Source of the DNA: Gammaproteobacteria bacterium
GTDB taxonomy: Bacteria; Pseudomonadota; Gammaproteobacteria; Thiomicrospirales; Thiomicrospiraceae
NCBI GenBank assembly: GCA_014763665.1
Contig: JACXUY010000007.1
Location: 1 to 49,152, forward strand
Direction of reading: 5' to 3'
Length of the DNA: 49,152 nucleotides
The translations under genes were made by a program, and so were the position numbers. Below, piece by piece: positions 43,794 to 49,152 of the stretch (positions are counted from its first letter, which is position 1; the number at the start of each line of letters is the position of its first letter). Below the pieces are notes generated by a model. The model had not been told where the DNA came from, made no database searches, and was given only the letters and a program-made list of their open reading frames with translations.

Positions 43794-45119
43794 TTAACTT
43801 CTTCCTTGTGCTCTTGGATTAAATACCTGCTGAATGCGGTCGGCCAATAAATTAGCCGATAGTACCAGCGTAAACATACCGACAAATGCGCCAAACAAAT
43901 TCCACCAAACGACTGGCTCACGATTGAGCTCTTGCCTTGCTAGATTAATCATATTGCCCCAACTCGGCATGGTCGGATCGACACCAATACCCACATAAGA
44001 TAAAACCGCTTCCGCCAAAACCAAGCCACTAAAATCCAGCACCACGGCAATCAACACCAAATGACCCACATTCGGTAATAAGTGTCTGCCAATGATTTTA
44101 CCATCAGAAACACCAAATGCCTTAGCGGCTTTGACATATTCCATTTCGCGTAGCTTTAAGGATTCCGCACGCAAAAGTCGTGCTAGCCCAGTCCAGCCGG
44201 TCAACCCCAACACTAAACAGACCAGCAGTAAGCGTACATCTGCCCGCTCCTGTTCACTGGCAAAGAGTTCGGCATGTTGTGCTAAGTAAAGCTGTGCCAA
44301 CAGCATGGCACTGGCAATCAGCAACGCCCCAGGAACGGCATTGAGCGTGGTGTAAGTATATTGCACCGCATCATCCACCCAGCCTTTGAAATAGCCGGCA
44401 GCAATGCCTAAGCTAATGGCAAAAGGAAGTGTTAGCAAGGTGGTGAGTCCACCAATCAACATACCTGTGCGCACCCCTTTTAAGGTTTCATAGAGTACAT
44501 CTTGCCCAACCTTGCCGGTACCCAACACATGATAAGACTGACCCATGCCCCACAACCAAGCCGATAAAGCCGATAAAGTGATTAAAGTATAGGCCGCCGT
44601 TCGCCAAGGTAGGTCACTTGTCTTAAAGAGGCGCAACCTTGCTAGTAACATAATCAGAATAGTCGCCAAGCCCGCACCGACGACTAACCAAAAAAGGGAT
44701 TGTTGCACCATATCCGTGGCCTGTTCCGATGCATTATTAAGATGCATGCCAGCATGTTTCAAGGCGACAGGCACACGAATCACCGAGCCATCATCTAACT
44801 GACGCGTTTCTTTCCAAAGACTTTCTATGGCAAAAGGGGCGGAATAGCTTTTTTCTTGTCCCGTTGCCATCTCAGTCAAAGCAACGTCTAAGGCACTGAC
44901 GACTGGACGATAAGGATCATCGGTACGCCAATGAATCGAGTCAGCTAAAGCAATAAACACAAACCACAATAAAATAACCGATGAGGCCAAGGCACTATGA
45001 CTCTGCGCCACCAAACGCCAACGCTCACGAGCCAGCGCATCCCTTTTTAGTTGCCAGCCAAAACCCACTAAACTGAGCACCAGCAACCATACCACCACAT
45101 CTGACCAGAGCACTAACAT
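43794..45119 (-). CDS. yejE: Peptide ABC transporter permease (YejE type)
   Basis: 441 residues, several helices. The C-terminal permease half carries the inner-membrane loop EYVKAAKAFGVSDGKIIGRHLLPN, which docks to the ATPase. The N-terminal part adds a helix and a long periplasmic segment (DDPYRPVVSALDVALTEMAT), longer than in DppC-type permeases. Coupled to yejB by TAATG. Confidence 0.9.
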   Translation of the reverse strand: MLVLWSDVVVWLLVLSLVGFGWQLKRDALARERWRLVAQSHSALASSVILLWFVFIALADSIHWRTDDPYRPVVSALDVALTEMATGQEKSYSAPFAIESLWKETRQLDDGSVIRVPVALKHAGMHLNNASEQATDMVQQSLFWLVVGAGLATILIMLLARLRLFKTSDLPWRTAAYTLITLSALSAWLWGMGQSYHVLGTGKVGQDVLYETLKGVRTGMLIGGLTTLLTLPFAISLGIAAGYFKGWVDDAVQYTYTTLNAVPGALLIASAMLLAQLYLAQHAELFASEQERADVRLLLVCLVLGLTGWTGLARLLRAESLKLREMEYVKAAKAFGVSDGKIIGRHLLPNVGHLVLIAVVLDFSGLVLAEAVLSYVGIGVDPTMPSWGNMINLARQELNREPVVWWNLFGAFVGMFTLVLSANLLADRIQQVFNPRAQGRS

Positions 45120-46102
45120 TAATCATCCCCCAAACGAACGCGAGGATCCGCCCACGCATAGGCAATGTCAGTCAAGATCAGACCAAACACATACAAAACT
45201 GCCCCCAAGTAAACCATCGCACGCACAATGGCAAAATCCTGACTATTAATGGCATCAATGGTATAACTACCCAACCCAGGAATACCGAAAAACGATTCCA
45301 TAATTAAGCTACCCATAAACAGTAAGGGTAACACAGCCACCACCCCAGTTAGAATGGGTAACATACCATTAGGCAACACGTGTTTTCGCATCACCTGCCA
45401 TTGGCTCATGCCCTTGGCTCTGGCCGTTCGGGCAAAGTCTTTATCCGCTTCTTCTAACAAAATACTGCGATACCAGCGCACACCCGACCCAACCCCAGCA
45501 ATCACACCTAACATAATGGGCAACAGTAAAAACCGCCATAAATCACCATCGGGTTCATAGCCAGAAATGGGAAACCAGTGCCAGAGTTTCGCCATCACAT
45601 ACTGACCACCAATGATAAAAAACAGACCCGAAATCGACATAATAATCACGGAAATGACCAAGCCCAACTTATCTAACCATTGACCACGAAACATCACCAA
45701 CAACAAAGCCAAGGTAATATTAACGACTAATCCCAGCACAAAACTCGGTAAAGCCAGCCACAAAGATGGCCAAGCACGTTGCGCCAAATCTGCACCAATG
45801 GCACGCCCCGCATCTGACACACCAAAGTCAAACAGCATCAACTGCACCGATTTCTGCCAAAAAATGGTTTGCGATAGCATCGACCAGCCAGAAGCCTCGC
45901 TATTCCATAACAGGGGTAAATCGTAACCTCGTGCCGCTTTCCAAGCCGCAATAGCCGCATCAGTGACGTGCTTATTACCCAGTTGCGCACGCGCCATATC
46001 ATCAGGTGAGTTCACGACAAAAAACAAGATAAAAGTGAGCAGATTCACCATCAATAAAATAGGCAATAACCAGAGTAAACGACGGATAATATAGGTGGTC
46101 AT
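45119..46102 (-). CDS. yejB: Peptide ABC transporter permease (YejB type)
   Basis: 327 residues. Begins IIRRLLWLLPILLMVNLLTF, and contains the EAA-type loop DFARTARAKGMSQWQVMRKHVLPN and MESFFGIPGLGSYTIDAI. Six helices. Pairs with YejE to form the channel. Lies between yejA and yejE. Confidence 0.92.
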   Translation of the reverse strand: MTTYIIRRLLWLLPILLMVNLLTFILFFVVNSPDDMARAQLGNKHVTDAAIAAWKAARGYDLPLLWNSEASGWSMLSQTIFWQKSVQLMLFDFGVSDAGRAIGADLAQRAWPSLWLALPSFVLGLVVNITLALLLVMFRGQWLDKLGLVISVIIMSISGLFFIIGGQYVMAKLWHWFPISGYEPDGDLWRFLLLPIMLGVIAGVGSGVRWYRSILLEEADKDFARTARAKGMSQWQVMRKHVLPNGMLPILTGVVAVLPLLFMGSLIMESFFGIPGLGSYTIDAINSQDFAIVRAMVYLGAVLYVFGLILTDIAYAWADPRVRLGDD

Positions 46103-46119
46103 CGGCTATGCTCCATCCT

Positions 46120-48087
46120 TTACTTTCGCCACACCAACCCAACCAGCCCAATTAACAGCAAAGCACCGACCGCAAACGGCCACAACACGGGCTGATTCCA
46201 GCGCTCTTGCGCCTGTTCGCGTTGTGTCACGTCAATACGACGATACTTTAAGGTATTGTTAGCCATCAGGTTAGGATAGACATTATTCACCCAACCATGA
46301 AATAGGCTAACGCTTTGCGGATGCAGTCCAAACACCCAAGGCGCATCTTCTCGCACTATGGCAACCGCTTGTTGAATTAAGGCACGACGTTCACTGGAAT
46401 CTTCCATACGTGCAATCTGCTCATAAAGGGCATCAAACTGGGGATTTTTGTAATTGCTGGCATTTTCACCACCTGCATCCATTTTGGCGTTACCACCCGC
46501 TAACAAAAACAAGAAGTTTTCGGCATCGGGGTAATCCGCATTCCAGCCCCAACTAAAAATCTGTGCATTACCTGCCAACATTTTTTCTTGAAAGCGATTG
46601 TAATCCGTTGATCGAATCACCAACTGAATACCCAGCTTAGCGAACTGTTTACGCATCCAATCCAGCTGCGCTTTATCATCTGCTCCCGTACTGACCGTAT
46701 CATAATAAAGCACCAACGCTTTGCCAGTCGCGGGATCGATACCATCAGCATAACCCGCTTTTGCCATCAAGGCTTTCGCGTCAGCTAATGAGCGACGCTG
46801 ACACTGACCCGCTTCACCAACATGGGTAATGGGGTTGCAGTCCGCACTGGCACCAGCAATACCGGGTGGAATGATTCCTTGCGCCACCACGCCACGCCCA
46901 TTCAAAAAAATGGCAATTTGTTCTTCATAATCAATGGCGATACTGATCGCTTGGCGTAAGTATTTTGCTTTGTCATTACCCTGCCCAATGACAGGGTCAC
47001 GCATATTAAAACCCATATACGAAGAGCTGGTTGCGACGCTAGAAACCAATTGCATATTTTTAGCACGCATTTCAGCCGTTAACGAAAGCTTACCTTGTTC
47101 ATTTAATTGAATCGCTTGATCAAACACCTCACTGGAAACCCCCGAAGCATCGTAATAACCTTGCAAAAACTTCGTCCAATAAGGTACAGCTTCTTTTTCT
47201 AAAGCAAAGACCACGCGGTCAATAAACGGTAGCGGTTTACCTGCATCAGCCAAAAGTGATTTAGGCACAGTAGAACCAGCTTCATGCGGATAAGTTTCGC
47301 TGTGAAAGTTAGGGTTACGTTGTAACACCATGCGATGATTGGGGTTGTTTTCGGCTAAATAGTAAGCTCCCGATCCAACAGGTAACCAAGACCAGCTTTG
47401 ATTCGCTGCTTTCATGCCTGGCTGGGCATAATAGGCATCGACTTCCCATGGAATGGGTGCAAAAAACGGCATTGCCAGCCAATAAATAAACGGCGGATAC
47501 TGACCTTTAATCCGAATAACCAAGGTTCTTTCATCAACAACTTCAACGCCCTGCGGGTTAAACTGACGATAATCCCTCCACTCACTTGATTTGGGCAACT
47601 TGGCAAGCGTGGCTACCTGAGCTTCTAATCCGACAATCAAGGGCATCATCATGTCTAAAATAGGTGAACCATTGCGTCTATCACTCATACGCGCAATGGC
47701 ATAGGCTAAATCTGTGGCGGTGACTTTGCGCTTTTTACCCGCAAACGCAGGATGAGGCGCATAAACCACATCATCACGCAAATGCAAGGTGTAGCTACTG
47801 GTATCACTGGTAGCATCATAATGCACAGTGGGCATTTGCGTTAAGATGAGTGGCTCTAACTGATAAGGACGCTTGAGATAATGATACTGTAACGGCGGCT
47901 CAACGATATTCGCTAAAAACACCCACTCATTGCTGCTGTAAGACCTAACGGGATCGAGGGTTTTCGGTGGTGCAGAAAAAGCGGAAAACAAGGTATTTTC
48001 ATGCACCCAACCGCGCGGGTAAGGATTATTCCAGGTTGCATGAGCGCTCAGACTAACGATGCAGCTTAATAGTAACCACCACTTCAT
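46120..48087 (-). CDS. yejA: Periplasmic peptide-binding protein (YejA type) with C-terminal membrane anchor
   Basis: 655 residues. A signal peptide (WWLLLSCIVSLSAHA) precedes the family 5 solute-binding core: SAPPKTLDPVRSYSSNEW, LEPLILTQMP, RDDVVYAPHPAF, and YADGIDPATGKALVLYYDTV. Unusually the C-terminus ends in a hydrophobic helix, LWPFAVGALLLIGLVGLVW, followed by Arg-Lys. This would tether it to the inner membrane. The ATG overlaps the ygjP stop (ATGA). Confidence 0.9.
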   Translation of the reverse strand: MKWWLLLSCIVSLSAHATWNNPYPRGWVHENTLFSAFSAPPKTLDPVRSYSSNEWVFLANIVEPPLQYHYLKRPYQLEPLILTQMPTVHYDATSDTSSYTLHLRDDVVYAPHPAFAGKKRKVTATDLAYAIARMSDRRNGSPILDMMMPLIVGLEAQVATLAKLPKSSEWRDYRQFNPQGVEVVDERTLVIRIKGQYPPFIYWLAMPFFAPIPWEVDAYYAQPGMKAANQSWSWLPVGSGAYYLAENNPNHRMVLQRNPNFHSETYPHEAGSTVPKSLLADAGKPLPFIDRVVFALEKEAVPYWTKFLQGYYDASGVSSEVFDQAIQLNEQGKLSLTAEMRAKNMQLVSSVATSSSYMGFNMRDPVIGQGNDKAKYLRQAISIAIDYEEQIAIFLNGRGVVAQGIIPPGIAGASADCNPITHVGEAGQCQRRSLADAKALMAKAGYADGIDPATGKALVLYYDTVSTGADDKAQLDWMRKQFAKLGIQLVIRSTDYNRFQEKMLAGNAQIFSWGWNADYPDAENFLFLLAGGNAKMDAGGENASNYKNPQFDALYEQIARMEDSSERRALIQQAVAIVREDAPWVFGLHPQSVSLFHGWVNNVYPNLMANNTLKYRRIDVTQREQAQERWNQPVLWPFAVGALLLIGLVGLVWRK

Positions 48088-48860
48088 AGGCTTAACTCGT
48101 TCCTTGCCGATTGATTTAATTGTTGTTGTAACGCGGGCCAGTTGGGTAAAAACTGGGTCATCAGGGCATGAAAACGCGGTGTATGATTGCGCTCTAACAA
48201 ATGCACCAATTCATGCACCATGACATATTCGATACATTCTACGGGCATTTTCGCCAACATTAAACTCAGCCAAACACGTTTATCGCGTGTATTACAAGTT
48301 CCCCAACGCGTTCTCATATCTTTAACGCCCCAATCTAAGGCTTCTACACCCATTATCGGTTGCCATTTTGCTAATAGTTTAGGGATGTATTGCTTCAAGG
48401 TTGCACGATAAAAATGCGCCATGACCCTCGCTTTATACTCATTACTCGCCCCTTTAGGAACTTGCATAACCAATTGTTGCAGTGCCTCATCCATCGTCAC
48501 ACTGGAACGGCTACGTTCAGACTCGACCACTACTAAGCGGTAAGACTTACCCAAATAAGCATGTAGCTCACCGCTGATCCAGCTTTTTTCCTGAGCGACA
48601 GGACTCTGTGCAAAAGCGGCCTGTTTGGCTCGAATCCAATCCAACCTCGGTTGTAAACTGCATTTAATTTGCGCATCGGTTAGGTGCATGGGGGCAGACA
48701 CTTGTACCTTGCCTGATGGTGGTCGTAAACGCAGATGCAGATGCTTAATCGGTTTTCGTGTGACTTCGATAGAGATACCCTCAACATCTAATAACGACTG
48801 ATGTGCTAAAGTCGATGACTCAAGAGAAATAACAGTTATTAGGCGATGAAACAGAGACAC
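48084..48860 (-). CDS. ygjP: YgjP-like zinc metallopeptidase-fold protein
   Basis: 258 residues from GTG with AAGG upstream. The zinc motif is VHELVHLLERNHTPRFH near residue 220, preceded by MRTRWGTCNTRDKRVWLSLMLA, typical of the YgjP/DUF45 (WLM-related) family. E. coli YgjP is described as a UTP pyrophosphatase; I cannot tell whether this copy is. It is the first gene of the yej operon by overlap. Confidence 0.88.
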   Translation of the reverse strand: MSLFHRLITVISLESSTLAHQSLLDVEGISIEVTRKPIKHLHLRLRPPSGKVQVSAPMHLTDAQIKCSLQPRLDWIRAKQAAFAQSPVAQEKSWISGELHAYLGKSYRLVVVESERSRSSVTMDEALQQLVMQVPKGASNEYKARVMAHFYRATLKQYIPKLLAKWQPIMGVEALDWGVKDMRTRWGTCNTRDKRVWLSLMLAKMPVECIEYVMVHELVHLLERNHTPRFHALMTQFLPNWPALQQQLNQSARNELSL

Positions 48861-48899
48861 GCATTAAACCTTTGCTATGCTGACGGTGGGCTAAAAAGC

Positions 48900-48905
48900 T
48901 ATAAT
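48900..48905 (+). promoter_or_regulatory. -10 box of fabI
   Basis: A perfect TATAAT 32 bp before the ATG; no strong -35 stands at the right distance. Confidence 0.4.
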
Positions 48906-48937
48906 ACATCAAAATGTCATCACTAAAGGAGTTCCTC

Positions 48938-49152
48938 ATGGGTTTTCTAGCCAACAAACGCGCCCTCGTTATCGGTGTTGCCAATGATCGTTCGATTGCT
49001 TGGGGCATTGCCAAACAATTACACGCTCAGGGCGCAGAAGTGATTTTGACCTATCAAACCGATAAATTGAAAAGTCGTGTTGAGGCTGCTGCGGCTGAAT
49101 TGAATAGTCCAGCCATTTTCCCACTTGATGCTACCAGTGATGAGCAAATCGC
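48938..49152 (+). CDS. fabI: Enoyl-[acyl-carrier-protein] reductase FabI, cut by the window end
   Basis: The first 71 codons are present. AAGGAG stands 7 nt before the ATG. MGFLANKRALVIGVANDRSI is the FabI start, with the glycine-poor NAD-binding GVANDRSIAWGIA and later LDATSDEQI. It reduces enoyl-ACP in fatty-acid elongation and is the usual triclosan target. The C-terminal YxxxxxxK active site lies outside the window. Confidence 0.95.
   Translation, partial: MGFLANKRALVIGVANDRSIAWGIAKQLHAQGAEVILTYQTDKLKSRVEAAAAELNSPAIFPLDATSDEQI

Overview
The window comes from a gammaproteobacterium of moderate GC content. The evidence is a complete yebC-ruvCAB-ybgC-tolQRAB-pal-cpoB block, dnaQ/rnhA convergent next to gloB/mltD, a Yej-type peptide ABC transporter, DusA, FtnA and FabI. 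The genus cannot be fixed from sequence alone. A sulfur-oxidising or methylotrophic Thiotrichales-like lineage would fit but is only a guess.

Region 1 (1-7000) is an accessory, defence-like island. It holds a partial unknown gene, a degenerate DNA-methylase-like protein fused to an HsdS-like specificity half, and two paralogous VapBC toxin-antitoxin pairs flanking umuDC. The region ends in the wreck of a WYL-family regulator. Two promoters in the island carry the same 14-bp operator core overlapping their -35 boxes. The umuDC promoter carries a GAAC-N4-GTTC palindrome between its -35 and -10.

Region 2 (7000-10400) is housekeeping: murI, dusA, a NIF3/CutA-like protein, ferritin, a small lipoprotein and tRNA-Arg(CCG).

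Region 3 (10400-18670) is a cobalamin operon behind a B12 riboswitch: btuB, bluB, btuF, cobO, btuM, cobB, cbiB and a cobC/cobD-type decarboxylase. BtuM is a solitary ECF S-component with Cys79. No btuC or btuD lies here, so uptake may run BtuB-BtuF-BtuM, followed by adenosylation (CobO) and lower-ligand and nucleotide-loop supply (BluB, CobC/D, CbiB). CobQ, CobU and CobS would have to be encoded elsewhere.

Region 4 (18690-24940), all minus strand, holds an unrecognised three-gene envelope operon (membrane coiled-coil protein, LPP20-like lipoprotein, periplasmic coiled-coil protein) and pepN with an LpoA-like gene.

Region 5 (24950-36130), minus strand, holds a second Pal-like lipoprotein, tRNA-Lys, queC, the Tol-Pal system with RuvABC and YebC, and nadA.

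Region 6 (36280-49152) holds a small acidic protein, an FKBP isomerase, dnaQ, rnhA, a methyltransferase, gloB, mltD, a yej-type transporter operon interrupted by a DUF4160/DUF2442 pair, ygjP and the start of fabI.

The most unexpected signal is a roughly 108-bp element present twice, upstream of queC and upstream of dnaQ, in the same orientation relative to the following gene. Its sequence is diverged but it keeps a hairpin and a long stem with compensating base changes. It looks like a structured RNA or a folded mobile repeat that I cannot match to a known family. Other notable points are predicted leaderless gloB and nadA transcripts and a frameshifted DUF4160 gene.
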